Shown here piece after piece: positions 34,601 to 44,848 of a DNA stretch of 64,000 bases. Below the pieces are notes generated by a model. It was not told where the DNA came from, ran no database searches, and worked only from the letters and a program-made list of their open reading frames with translations. Position numbers and translations under genes: made by a program. This stretch comes from Asterella californica (lineage: Eukaryota > Streptophyta > Marchantiopsida > Marchantiales > Aytoniaceae). The stretch spans positions 682,001 through 746,000 of the forward strand of contig JAYKYS010000011.1 in assembly GCA_036924285.1 (NCBI GenBank). The letters run 5' to 3'. Each line of letters opens with the position of its first letter. Within the stretch, counting starts at the first letter, position 1.

Positions 34601-35895
34601 TTTTCCCGCTTCGCCATAATCATAGGTTCTGATGCTTGTACATGTGTTGCAGATAATCTGTCAACGGAAGAATCACGTGTTAGAAACAAAATATTCAACA
34701 GCACTGAAGCAAAATTACTGCTAAAAGTAGGTCTCTCTGTCTCTTGTCTTGAAGAAATCTTTAGGCATCATAACCTGACTGCAAGAGCCTGTAGAGCCAT
34801 GTGCACATTTCTTCCATCCGCTGAATGAGAGGTTAGATTCTAGCGTATTATTTCAACGTAGGTACGCAACTCCAGAATCACTGGTTCCCGATGAAGCTCG
34901 CGAAGGGATTGACTAGCAAAAGTTCCTACTGAAAGGAAATTACTTCTAATGAAATGTTCGAAGTTTGTACCTGAAGGTAGTACAAGCATTCCACGAAGGA
35001 GGAGTAGTTCTCGAGAACATTGGAGTCATCAGCCCCTACAATGCTCAGGTAGACTACATTCAAAGGTTGGCTACCAACGCCGGCTATTCTGACCTCGAAG
35101 TGCACACTGTTGACAAATATCAGGTAAGCCTCATTGGTGCTCCTTAATATGAGGGTGATAATCTTCCTTTTGGATGCTCTTCTATGCGCACAATATCCGA
35201 CATGTCTCACTAATCGAGCATATGTGCATGCAGGGTCGGGACAAGGACTGTGTACTTATCTCTTTCGTTAGATCGAACAGCCAGCGGCAATCAGGATCAC
35301 TGCTTGCTGATTGGCATCGGATTAATGTTGCAATTACACGGGCAAAGGTACCTGAACGGTGCTACCGTGCTGTTCAATCCCTTTTCCTTACTAATCAGTT
35401 GTTACTGAACGTGTTCCTGCTTATTATCGACCTCCAAAACTCGGTAGTATTGTTCTAGAGATTTGAAACACACCAAGGTCTAAGAAAGAGGAACATGGAC
35501 GTGCTGAACACTGTAGAGGCCCAGACCTGATAGCCTAACCGTATCCTAAATCTTGTACTTGGCTTGAAACATCAGACGAAACTTGTACTGCTTGGATCTC
35601 GGACGACGCTGTCGTCAGCACCAATCCTCAAGCTTCTCATAGAGAAGGTATGGTCGTTTGCTGCCCAAAGAAAACAACTGTACAGCTAGTGTTCATTATG
35701 TTGTTTGTCTTGACATTGCATATTATGCTTCTCACCCCTAAGTATAAGCTCTAGGGAACATGAGTGCTCACATCCCAGGTACGTCTAGACTGCTCTGTTA
35801 TCCACCCTGATCATACCTTGCTTTGCATGCAGGTTGATGAGCTTGGAGGATTGCTGGAGTTACAAGCCGATGCACTTACATCGGGAGTGTCTTGA
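22675..35895 (+). CDS. DNA replication helicase/nuclease DNA2 (JHS1-type)
   Basis: Processes Okazaki flaps, resected DNA ends and stalled forks. The model has 37 exons and about 1,410 residues, and every splice phase matches: 22675-22806, 23326-23550, 23651-23893, 24103-24159, 24327-24350 (weakest), 24418-24918, 25121-25171, 25291-25352, 25528-25660, 25960-26070, 26232-26328, 26572-26578, 26625-26754, 26858-26917, 27033-27188, 27419-27474, 27673-27730, 28075-28185, 28435-28491, 28668-28805, 29127-29363, 29503-29577, 29879-30000, 30203-30275, 30706-30807, 30965-31132, 31431-31503, 31896-32047, 32412-32489, 33513-33605, 33942-34082, 34254-34293, 34653-34726, 34977-35123, 35234-35347, 35576-35647, 35833-35895. 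The order is a basic, Ser/Thr-rich N-terminus, a RecB-type nuclease with Fe-S cysteines, then a superfamily 1 helicase. All catalytic motifs are present, and the length suits plant DNA2 (Arabidopsis JHS1 is somewhat shorter). The start ATG sits in a GCC-rich context. The N-terminal exons are less conserved and less certain than the rest. Confidence 0.95.
25121..28491 (+). other. DNA2 nuclease domain and Fe-S cluster region
   Basis: Exons 7-19. The segment before the nuclease has the DNA2-typical RDSW and [11 protein letters not shown]. The PD-(D/E)XK nuclease shows Asp631 in GMIDA and Glu653/Lys655 in LEFKTGK. The four cysteines expected to hold a 4Fe-4S cluster are Cys483 (FACPRR) and Cys743, Cys746 and Cys752 ([10 protein letters not shown]). 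Numbering follows the 1,410-residue model. All ligands and catalytic residues are intact, so nuclease activity is expected. Confidence 0.92.
26572..26578 (+). other. DNA2 7-nt microexon
   Basis: Exon 11 ends in phase 1 (GGA G) and exon 13 opens needing phase 2 (A TGT GAA). A 7-nt exon CGAGCAG, bounded by a good acceptor (TTTTGACAG) and a donor (GTAGTG), restores the frame and yields TGASRCEQ. Without it the frame cannot be joined with canonical splice sites. The case is structural, with no transcript evidence. Confidence 0.65.
29747..29784 (+). repeat. Perfect 14-bp hairpin in DNA2 intron 22
   Basis: Arms ACCTGCAAAACCTG (29,747-29,760) and CAGGTTTTGCAGGT (29,771-29,784) pair perfectly around a 10-nt loop. 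The stem is too short for a typical plant microRNA precursor. It may be a small fold-back insertion or an intronic RNA structure. Confidence 0.8.
30706..35647 (+). other. DNA2 superfamily 1B helicase domain
   Basis: Exons 25-36 carry the helicase motifs in order: Walker [10 protein letters not shown] (Lys1024), motif Ia SYTNSAVDN, Walker B CIVDEAGQ (Asp1129, Glu1130), motif [13 protein letters not shown], motif IV QYRM (split by an intron after Gln), motif V DKYQGRDKDC (split between exons 34 and 35) and motif [11 protein letters not shown]. This is the Upf1-like arrangement of DNA2. The C-terminal part [13 protein letters not shown] and the final exon complete the domain. Confidence 0.93.
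32490..33512 (+). other. Long DNA2 intron with GC-rich insert
   Basis: At 1,023 bp this is the longest intron in the gene. Part of it (about 32,860-33,190) is clearly more GC-rich than the neighbouring introns, with words such as GTGCTGCAAGC and GGAGCACAACTGGTGCTC. This suggests an inserted sequence, but I found no terminal repeats or target duplication. Confidence 0.45.
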
Positions 35896-36720
35896 TATGT
35901 ATTTTGTCTCTTCAAATGGTCTCCCATAAAGTTTCGTAATCACAAAGAAGCTACAAGGTGTAAGATATTTCTCAGGAGTACAGTGCTTGCATATCCAAAC
36001 GTGATGAATCAGATATTCCAATGCGTGCGCAGTGGTGGGTAGCACTCCATCGATTACATGCATACAAGGTGATGGAATACCCCCAGGTTACGAGGCTTGA
36101 CGTGTGCCTTAGGAATGGCTTATCTTCGTGACGGATGGATGCGCTGACTGAACTCGTCGACATTTACCAGTCACAAATAGTCAGATAATCATTGTTTGTA
36201 CCATTGGACCGAAAGTTGAAGATGACATGAAAGGTGCAGACATGAAAAATGCCTTCCTTTAGAGGTTCAGAGTCCTAGATCAGTTTTCATCAGAAATTGA
36301 CTTTGGCTTCTAAATTATCTTAATTGCAGTTGAATAAACAATGGATAGTACAGTGCGTTGTTAAGCTATCACTTGGAATCTATATTTGATCAACCGAGGA
36401 ATCCAAAACAAAAGAGGGAGAGCTGTGTGCAAGGTCCTGATCAAAACTAACCGCCATAGAGGAAGATTGAGTAATCCAGAACTATATGATCACGATAATC
36501 ATTTATTAAGTACATATAATTCATGACATAGTGAGTGTGAAGTATGGGATATTACGAAATGAGTATCCATGAAAGTAGTTTCTATAAAAGAAATGAACTC
36601 CAAACTATATAAATGTGACATTGATTGAAATAACTTGAAAGTGAGAAGTTCAGATATAGATCTTTCAAGGGTCTAACAACTATGTGTGCTAACCACATGC
36701 AAAGTATAAAGGAACAATTT
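35896..36720 (+). other. DNA2 3' flank
   Basis: No further coding exon fits. AATAAA at 36,333-36,338 could serve as the DNA2 polyadenylation signal about 440 bp past the stop, but the assignment is tentative. The rest is AT-rich spacer leading to the rDNA remnant. Confidence 0.4.
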
Positions 36721-36734
36721 CCTCCTCTAATTTT

Positions 36735-37380
36735 TTCAAACCCCACGAAGAAGGCGGACCGTCGAACCCCCCAAGATCCAACTACGAGCTTTTTAATTGC
36801 AACAACTTAAATATACGTTATTAGAACTGGAATTACCATGGCTGTTGGCACCAGACTTGCCCTCCAATGGATCCTCGTTAAGGGATTTAGATTATACTCA
36901 TTCCAATTACTAGACTTGTAAAAGCCCAATATTGTTATTTATTGTCACTACTTCCCGTGTCGGTATCGGGTAATTTGTGCGCCTGCTGCCTTCCTTGGAT
37001 GTGGTAGCCGTTTCTCAAGCTCCCTCTCCGGAATCGAACCCTAATTCTCCGTCACTCGTTACCACCACGATAGGTCTCTATCCTACCGTCGAAAGTTGAT
37101 AGGGCAGAAATTTGAATGAAACATTGCCAGCACAAAGGCCGTGCGATTCGTCGAGTTATCATGAATCACCGAATCACCGGAGCAAGCCCCGCATCGGTCT
37201 TTTATCTAATAAATACATCCCTTCTAGAAGTCAGGCGTTGGTGCACGTATTAGCTCTAGAATTATTACGGTTATCCGAGTAGCAAAGTACCATCAAAGAA
37301 ACTATAACTGATTTAATGAGCCATTCGCAATTTCACAGTACAAAAGTGTTTATACTTACACATGCATGGCTTAATCTTTT
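36735..37380 (-). rRNA. 18S rRNA fragment (pseudogene)
   Basis: On the minus strand the sequence follows the first third of nuclear 18S rRNA, from GATTAAGCCATGCATGTG through the 530-loop region to about the GATCTTGGGG helix. The first roughly 45 nt, including the TACCTGGTTGATCC start, are missing and replaced by an 11-base A run on the rRNA strand. The remainder of 18S is absent. Invariant positions are altered in a biased way: the universally conserved CAGCAGCCGCGGTAATTCC reads CAACAGCCATGGTAATTCC, all G-to-A or C-to-T type. It is therefore a non-functional, methylation-decayed copy. Confidence 0.95.
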
Positions 37381-37388
37381 TTTTTTTA

Positions 37389-37871
37389 CGGGAACCATTG
37401 AAGGCCGAGAACAACCAACAGGGATCGGTTTTTAATGATAAGTGGTCAGAACAGGCACCAAAACAAGGTCACAAATGTGACGATCTCACACTCCTTTTGA
37501 GAACCATCGACACGGTGCGGCGCCCTTCCCCTTAGATCGCCAAGAGACCGATCACGACATGATTCGAGCCTGATGTGCAAAGGGTGGTTCCGTCGAGGTT
37601 AACCCCACCGTGAAGAACTCCCACTTCAACCAAAGAGAAATATCAGGATGCGTCACGACGCATGGCACAAGCTCCACATCGCACTGTCGGTACCCTTTGG
37701 GGAGTCGCACCGCAACTTGCGTCGCTGGCACTACCACTCAACTTCCGCCTGCACCATAGAATGGACAGTCCACCGAACAGCGGTGACCCCTTGGAGTCCC
37801 TTACTGTGGTATTCTGCCAGATGTGTGACTTTGGTCTCGTGGTACCCCAAGGAGAACACCCCCTCATATAT
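37389..37871 (-). other. 5' external transcribed spacer remnant
   Basis: This GC-rich block lies, on the minus strand, between the RNA polymerase I start motif and the truncated 18S. Its position identifies it as 5' ETS. The overlapping open frames on both strands (37,552-38,162) are shadows in this non-coding spacer and the adjoining LTR. Confidence 0.75.
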
Positions 37872-37876
37872 ACTTC
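37857..37876 (-). promoter_or_regulatory. RNA polymerase I gene promoter core, split by insertion
   Basis: The minus strand reads GAAGTATATATGAGGGGG. This matches the plant Pol I start consensus TATATA-purine-GGG with small changes. Its upstream half now lies 8.4 kb away at 46,247-46,317, because the chromovirus landed just upstream of the TATATA. Removing one copy of the 5-bp duplication rejoins it into a sequence that aligns with the intact spacer promoter at 46,748-46,822. Confidence 0.8.
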
Positions 37877-39274
37877 TGACGTGGTTCCCGGGTCAGAGGT
37901 TCAGCAGTGAGGGTCTTGGTGCGGAAATTCAAAAATCGATCAAAACTTGGCAGTACTATCTCCTTGCGATCCGTCCGACCCCAAACAACCACTCAGACAC
38001 TCTCTTCCTTATCCCTCACTCGGATTCGTCTCGGACCGGGGCAACACACATGCCCATGGCTCCGACCACACTCACGCAATCTCATGCAGACCCTCCAATT
38101 TGACAACCACGGGACCCTTTACTGAAATCGGCTCATACACTTCGGCATACCCTCACTGGTAGGCGCGGTGACCCCGGACAGGGCCCAATCAGCACTAGGG
38201 TCACGGCATACCCTTCCTATACCTTAACCTATCGACCCACTGACCTCAATCTACAGCTATGGCCTCGCGCCCCTCGGAACTACCCTAAAATTGTCAAAAC
38301 TATCAACTGCGTCTGGGCACGAGGTTTCCTCGAGGAAACCTCGTGTGTATACACACAGCTCCTAAAGCGTCCCTATCTTTGCGGAGGCTACAAGCTACGT
38401 GGCTCTCTCTTTGAATGGCACCCGTTCCGACCTCGACGTCATCTCCGGCACAGTGCCCTATGGGTAGTCTTTATACCCTGGCATGTGTCCCTTTCGTCTG
38501 ACCGTCCTTCGCACTTCCCAAGTAGAGTACGTGACCTAGAAAAGGCGCGGTCAACCAGAACATGCCACGCGGGCTGAGTAGAGTGCGAGGGAGAGGGTAA
38601 CGGCTAGGTTCTGCGAGTTCCCATTGGCTGGGAACTCGCGCGTGGAGATGCGGGCCCGGCGAGCTTCTCAATCCTGCTTCTCTCCTCGGAGGAAGGCAAA
38701 CGGCCACGCCTACACGTGTGTCGCCGTCACCTCGTGGGGTTCTCGGCCAATCGGGCTTCTCCGTCGAGTCGTCGTCCGTCCATGTCACCTCCGTCCGTTC
38801 CCTCCTTATAGGGATGCGGGCCTTCGGTGACTCCACTTCCCTCCTTCACGCTTGTGCCTTACGCGGGCCCGTCTGCGGCCGCCACGCGGCGTCGCTTCGC
38901 CTTCAACGTGCACGGATGCATAGGGACGCGGGCCGGTGGCCTGGCGTTCTTGTTTCTTGGTCCTCGGCTCTACTCCGGGCCACGCGTACGTCTCCGATTG
39001 GCTGCGGGGTGGCCAGGGGGTACCCCTAGTCCAAAATTGTCTTTGCGGTCCTAAGGCCTTACTCCTTCCTAATGTCTACTTCCCGGACTCAGACCTAACT
39101 AAGCCGTGACCCGACTGATCGCCTTCCGAGGCCTCCATGCTGCCTTTTAGCCGTTTAAATCATAGCCGGCCTGAATTCAAACGACGATGGGATCTTGGGG
39201 TTAGTCTTCGACCTGCTTATCTCTTCCGCTTCTGGATTGGGGACCCGCGGGAATAGTGAAGGGTCCTTATGACA
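37877..39274 (-). repeat. 3' LTR of the chromovirus
   Basis: 1,398 bp, bounded by TG...CA in the minus-strand sense. A TATAAAG box lies at 38,469-38,475 (minus strand) and a perfect 28-bp palindrome at 38,318-38,345. It matches the 5' LTR over its full length. Confidence 0.95.
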
Positions 39275-39642
39275 TACTACCACACAAATGAAGAGGTGTG
39301 ATCTCACACCTGGACCTCCTACTGAAGTGTTTTCCTTTACTCCAAGGGTCTCAACTCGGTCTCAATCCTTTCTGTGACAAGAGAGTCTTCCCGAGACAAG
39401 ATTTAAGTGCACTGGGTACATGTAGTATACCTCGAGCTTGGCTAGATCAGCTGGCTTAAAACTTTCTCCTCCCTACCCTCTTGAGGTGAACCTGTAGGAG
39501 CCGGCTGGGCCTTAGGAGGCAATCTGCACCTATGTGCACTCAGGATCGCGAATCCTCATGCATTGCAGTGGTCTCTGATCCCTCCAAGCCTCTCGCACAA
39601 TCCTCTTACACTCCTCCTCTCAAGCTGGGGCATTGGGTCGGG

Positions 39643-40419
39643 CTACTTGGGAGCTCTTCCCCGGACAAATACTTGGTAGGGTCTAGCTATCAGTACCCAA
39701 GGGACCTCGGCCAGAGTCACCCAAGTTTGGACTACCATGCCCCGGCCTTCCCATTCCACAAGTAATTCCACCCTTTCGGGTTCAGTACTTGGACCAAGTA
39801 GTGACCTCTGATCTAGTATCCTCCTTACCCGCATGTCCGAAAGCATGGGTAGGTGTTCTAGGGTAGGGGTCCACTTCTGGATCCGCCCTGGAATCTGTAA
39901 GTCATCAGACACAAACTTCTTCAGGTTGGAAATGTGTATGATGGGGTGGTAACCCTGCATACTTGAGGGAAAACTTAAGTGGTAACTCATCGGGGTAACC
40001 TTCTTGAATATCTCGAAGGGCCCGGCCCACCTGGGAATGAACTTCCCCATCATCCCCTGGGAAATGGAGTATGCCTTGGTTTTTAGCCATACTCGGTCTC
40101 CAATCTCTAACTGCACATCTCTCCTCTTCAGGTTAGCATATTTGGTATACCTAGCTTGTGCCTTGAGAATGTTTTGTTTTACCATGTGCAAGACATATGA
40201 CCTTCGCCCTATAAACTCAGCAACATTCAAAGGGGTCTCCCTAATGGCATTTTCGAACTCAGGAGATTGCAACTGAAAGCTAGCTGGGGATAAAGGGGAT
40301 ATATTACCTCTATACACAAGTTCAAAAGGTTTGTAACTAGTAGCAGAGTGCAAGACGTCATTGTATGCAAACTCCATTAAGTCTAGATGATCAGACCAAT
40401 CCGACTGATCTCGTAACAT
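39643..40419 (-). pseudogene. Integrase C-terminal part with chromodomain
   Basis: A 258-residue frame. It starts inside the integrase (LMEFAYNDVLHSATSYKPFE, typical of the core end) and continues through the GPF/Y-like region (WAGPFEIF) and the HP.IHISNLKKF block common to plant gypsy integrases. The C-terminus (VRRILDQR, then VELLVEWEGRG and TWVTLAEV) is a chromodomain, which places the element among chromoviruses. Chromodomains can direct insertion to marked chromatin. It is separated from the upstream integrase part by a frameshift near 40,420-40,515. Confidence 0.9.
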
Positions 40420-40514
40420 ATAATTGCGAAGACCTTGCTCTATGACCTGATTAACCCTTTCACTTTGCCCATCTGTCTGTGGATGGTAAGCGGCAGTAAA
40501 TTTCAGCTTGGTCC

Positions 40515-40973
40515 TTAGGCTTGCGAACAGACTTGTCCAAAATTCATTCGCAAATCTGAAGTCATTGTCAGTATAATCTCTTTGGGCAGCCCATGGTACT
40601 TGAACACATGGGTCAGGAATAGTCGAGCCACTTCAGAAGGTGATATAATGGTAGTACAGGGAATGAAGTGTGCCATTTTGCTCAATCTGTCTACCACTAT
40701 CAGTATACAGTCGTAACCATGGGAGGAGGGGAGTTGAGGGATGAAATCCATAGTCAAGCTCTCCCAGAGGTTCTCTGGTACGGGTAATGGCTGGAATAAC
40801 CCGGCTGGCCTCTGAGTATCCGGCCTGGTCTGTTGGCAGACCAGGCAGCTCTCAACGTAGCGACTGACATCGGCACTCAAGGTAGGCCAGTAGTATTTTT
40901 GTCGAACCTTGTGGAGTGTCCTGGCCTGACCCCCATGACTGGCAGAGGGAACATCATGCTCCTCATAGAGCAC
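40515..40973 (-). pseudogene. Integrase zinc finger and core, broken
   Basis: Contains the HHCC zinc-binding pattern (HDVPSASH, then CLVCQQ) and the start of the DDE core (MDFIPQLPSS, DRLSKMAHF). The second catalytic Asp lies near TSDLRMNFGQ, a region that diverges from the family's usual SDRDPRF-like sequence. The frame then breaks. A second break near 40,975 separates it from the RNase H part. Confidence 0.9.
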
Positions 40974-40981
40974 TCGGGCTC

Positions 40982-41407
40982 TTAGGGGTCAGGGGGGATG
41001 TAAAGTCGAGTTTGTTTAAAGAACCAGCACCTCTCCCTCTTGCTAAGGTGCCTCATCCCCGGATCCGAAAGGTCTTGGCTAGCCCACTGGGCGGCTTGCG
41101 GATCCAGAGCAGTGGCTCTCCTTACAAACTCTACAAGGCTGGATTGCGGGGCCGATGTCAAAACCATCACCTGTCTGGAAAGTGCATCGGCCGGTGCGTT
41201 GTCCTTGCCCTTCCTATACTTCCACGTAAGGTTATACCGAGATAGTTCTAGTTGCCATCTTTGTTGTTTCAAAGAGAGTTTTGGTTTGGTCTGAAAGTAA
41301 GTGTTGGATATGTTATTTGTCACCACAGTCACCTCGCAAAGCAGGAGGTAATGCTCCCACCTTTTGAGACACCAGATGACAACCAACATTTCTTGTTCGT
41401 GGGTTTC
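40982..41407 (-). pseudogene. RNase H C-terminal part, broken
   Basis: Continues the pol frame after an in-frame TGA at 41,408-41,410, which probably arose from TGG. It contains KPKLSLKQQRWQLELSRYNL and RKGKDNAPADALSR, typical of the gypsy RNase H end. The catalytic Asp expected in VVTD is replaced by Asn (VVTNN), consistent with G-to-A decay. The frame ends at a stop near 40,982. Confidence 0.88.
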
Positions 41408-43222
41408 TCATCTGGCCTCCTGCTCGCTCAGACGATGGCTCTCGAAAGCTACGGGGTGACCTTCCTGGATTAGCACACCCCCTATGGCTAGTTTCGAGGC
41501 ATCCGTGTGGATTTCGAAGGGCTTTCCTAGGTCTGGAAGTAAAAGGACTGGAGCTTCTGTTAGGACCTTCTTCAAAGCGTCAAATGCCTTCTGTTGTGAT
41601 AGTCTCCATTCAAAGCTCTTCTTCGAATCTCGAAGTAAGTGAAAGATAGGGGATGCGAGGTGGCCAAAACCCCTTATAAACTTCCAGAAGTACGAGACGA
41701 GACCCAGAAATGACCTCACCTCCGAAACTGTTTTCGAGGTGAGCCATAACCTGATCGCCTGTACCTTCCTCTTATTTATATGAACACCTGTGTGGTCGAT
41801 TAGACATCCAAGGAATACTACACTTTCCTGTCCAAATGAGCACTTAGAAGCTTTGAGTACTAGCTTCTCTTTCTCTAGCTTCTGAAACACTGCTTCCACA
41901 TCGGCTAAGTGCTTCTGCGAGGTCGGGGAATAAATGATAATGTCATCCAAATAAATGACTACCGAGTCGTCTAGTTGGTCTCGAAGTATATCGTTCATTA
42001 ACCTACAGAAAGTTGAGGGTGCATTCGACAGTCCAAAGAGAAGCACCGTGTACTCAAACAGACCATACCTTGTGATGATTGCTGTCTTTTCTTCATCTCC
42101 CTCGGCTATACGGATCTGGTGGTACCCTGATCTCAGATCTAACTTGGTAAAGTATCTACCCTTGACCAAGCGATCCATCGTTTCATCCATAAGGGAGATC
42201 GGGTACTTGTTCTTGATTGTTATCTTGTTTAAGGCGCGGTAATCCTCACATAACCTTAGGGTACTCTCCTTCTTGCTCACAAACATTATGGGGGTGGCAT
42301 AGGGTGAGCAACTCGGGTGCAGGATGCCCTGCTCCACCATCTCCCCTAGCTGCGCTTTGAGCTCCTGTAAAAGGTTTAAAGGCATTCGCCGGCACCTCCC
42401 AACTGGTGGGGCGGAGCCGGGAATAAGATCAATTTTGTGATCTATGGCCCTACGGGGAGGCAGGGTGTTTGAAAGCTTTTCGGGAAGAAGATGCGAGTAC
42501 TTAGCCAACAACTGCTGCATTTTCTTACGGACCGGCAGTTGTGACACTCGATCTTCTTCATCGACTTCCTCGAGAGTTTTCTCAGGTAACACCATCCACG
42601 CCTCCTCCACTCCTTGCATAGACTTCTTGAACTGCCGAGCTGTGCATACCATAAATGCGACTCGAAAAGACATGTATTGAGGAAACTCAGTGTTTGACTG
42701 AGTTCGGGGATCCATCTCCAAGGCAGTACAGTGATCTACTCCTCGGGGATCCTTCAACCATAGGTTGCCTTCGGTAAGGTCTATACAAGCTAAGTTCTGC
42801 CTAAGCCAAGCCCAAGACAGAATTCTATCGGTTTTCTTTAGTGGCATCACCAAAAAGTCGTGGCTGCGGGTGATTCCAGCACACTCGATCGGTAACTGAG
42901 GTACCGTGTGAGTGACTTTGGAAGTTCCCCGGACAAATCTGACTACAAGGGGTGAGGCAAGTCTCTTCGGGGTAAGGTGCAGGTCTAGTGCTTTACTCGA
43001 GAAAAGGACACTGATATCGACTCCAGTGTCTACCAGCATGTGTACTACCCTACCCTTTATCCCAACTTTGATCCAAGGCAAGTATGCGGGCGGTTCTGGA
43101 TTACCTCTATCCGCATTCGTTGGTGCTTCGCGGATCGGTGCCTCTCCTCTGTGAACCTCAAACTCTGCTGCCTCTGATGCAGGTTCTTCTGCGGCGGCAG
43201 CTCTCATGTTCGGGGCCCCCAT
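41408..43222 (-). pseudogene. Pol: protease, reverse transcriptase, RNase H start
   Basis: A 604-residue frame and the longest in the window. Protease active site LVDTG is at residues 63-67. The reverse transcriptase shows FTKLDLRSGYHQI (about 358-370), FGLSNAPSTF (about 396-405) and the catalytic YLDD (424-427). RNase H begins with HTDASKLAIGGVL near residue 573. Just upstream, out of the ATG-based frame, a CCHC zinc knuckle (CYHCGRPGHFAREC) lies at about 43,235-43,276, so the true gag-pol frame starts earlier. The stop at 41,408 is a nonsense change inside RNase H. Confidence 0.95.
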
Positions 43223-43676
43223 TTGCGCGGGGCATTCTCTGGCAAAGTGGCCTGGTCGGCCGCAATGGTAACAACCATCAGGTCGAGGCGCGGCAGCAGG
43301 AAACAGCGGGTTGGGTCTGGGAGGACCCCTCGGCTGTCCCCCTCCTTGGTCTCTCCGCGGCCGCTGATTCTCTCGGTTCGTACCCCCTCCTTGTGTCCGT
43401 CGATCTGGTGGTCGCTGACTTCCGATTGCGGGTCCGCGCCCGGCTACTGTAGGTGGTGGTGGTGGTCTCTGTCCACCCTGACCTCCACCCTGATGGTAAG
43501 GCCTACTGGTCCGGTTTCCGGACCCTCCCTCGGAATCTCATGTAAGTGCGAACCTCCTTAGATTTCTCCCCGGACTTACCTCTCTGTCGGTCTGCCTCAA
43601 GGAGTTCGAGGTGTGCACATATGTCCTCCAACGGTTTCTCCCAACCGAAACGCGTCATTTCGTATGAGTACCACCC

Positions 43677-44606
43677 CTACAGATCCTTATGGAAGAGATA
43701 TTTCTTCTCATTCCCATCGGTGAGGGCGAGGGCATTCCATAAGTGCTCGAATCTTTTGCTGTACTCTCTGATGCCTCCCGTTTGCTTAAGGCTGTCCATT
43801 TTCTGTCTATAGTGACTGTACTCGTTTCGAGGCACAAGGTATGTGCGAAGTCGATCCCGCAATTCTTCCCAAGTGTGAATCTCTGGCTTCCCCTCGTTGG
43901 CTCGCTCCTTCTGATAGTTTGTCAACCACTTGAGGACATCGCCCCTCAATCTGCTGACAGCATATGCGAATCTGCCCCTCTTCGAGTAGTGGCTAAGGTA
44001 GCTTTCCATGGCGGCCACCCAGAGTTCGAATTTCAGGAGCGAGGGCTCCCCAAAGTATTCTTGCGGCTTCTCAGGTGAGGATGCGCGTCGGCGTCTCTTC
44101 CTCTCACCAGACCTTCCTCCGGATCGGCTGCTACTCGGGGCACTACCTCCCGAGTCAGTGGAACTCTCGGAACTGTCACCCGGATCACCTGGTCCGACCG
44201 CGTCGGGTGCCGCGGGTGCACCCTCTGTCGGGTCGACTACAGCCGGCGATGGCGGTCCCGGAGCCGGTGGTTGACTCGCATGGGGTGAGGTCGGCGGGAC
44301 GGATGATGGCTCGTTCGGGGCGCCTGCCATCCCAAACCGCGTACGAAGGTTCCTGAGGAAGAGTTTGACATCGTTAAGTGTCTTTTTCAGTTCCGCGCTA
44401 GTTGGCGGTGTTCCCGAATGGGCTCCACTCGAGGCTCATACGGCCCGCGCAGGCGGCGAAGCCGCTGTCGAACCTCCGGAGTCGGCTGGTCGGGGAACAT
44501 AACCCGTGGGCGTGTGAGACGCCACGGGACTGGGATACCCTGAATCTGGAGGCGGGGGCTGTGAGGATCCCGCTCCCGGGTGTCTCTTCTGTTTACGAGG
44601 TGGCAT
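43677..44606 (-). pseudogene. Gag capsid/nucleocapsid, with two stops
   Basis: One frame opens with MPPRKQKRHPGAGSSQPPPP (44,606) and runs through a proline- and serine-rich linker. It hits TGA at 44,436-44,438 and continues into a capsid-like domain (FELWVAAMESYLSHYSKRGR, GDVLKWLTNY, WEELRDRLRTYLVPRNE). It stops at TAG 43,677-43,679. Downstream the same frame stays open for about 60 codons before a frameshift to the zinc knuckle. Both stops are explained by single C-to-T changes, one of them at a CpG. Confidence 0.88.
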
Positions 44607-44832
44607 CTTGCGGATCAGTCGAGGCTCGGTTCGCAGTCGAGGCTTCTCTGCAGCGTCTCTGCAGGTCTTCACTAGTATCCTGCGGCAAGTCGAGGCTCCT
44701 CCATGACTCGAGGCTTCCACGCGAGGTCTTCTCTACGATCCTCGGCGAATCCTCCACTCTGATGCGGTTGCTCGTCTTAGCTCGGGTTCAGCGGTCTGCA
44801 GCGTGTGTGAGTCGTGGTAAAGTCATCAACTT

Positions 44833-44845
44833 GGCTCTGATATCA
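44833..44845 (-). promoter_or_regulatory. Primer-binding site, tRNA-iMet type
   Basis: On the minus strand, three bases past the 5' LTR, TGATATCAGAGCC matches the plant initiator tRNA-Met complement TGGTATCAGAGCC with one G-to-A mismatch. Confidence 0.9.
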
Positions 44846-44848
44846 CTC

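Noticed and set aside
37552..39054. Many open frames on both strands left of the retrotransposon coding region
   Set aside because: They lie in rDNA spacer and in the 3' LTR. The matching frames in the other LTR show they are shadows of non-coding repeat.
39275..39320. Polypurine tract expected next to the 3' LTR
   Set aside because: The minus-strand sequence before the LTR (GTGTGGTAGTA) is only partly purine-rich, so I could not define a tract.
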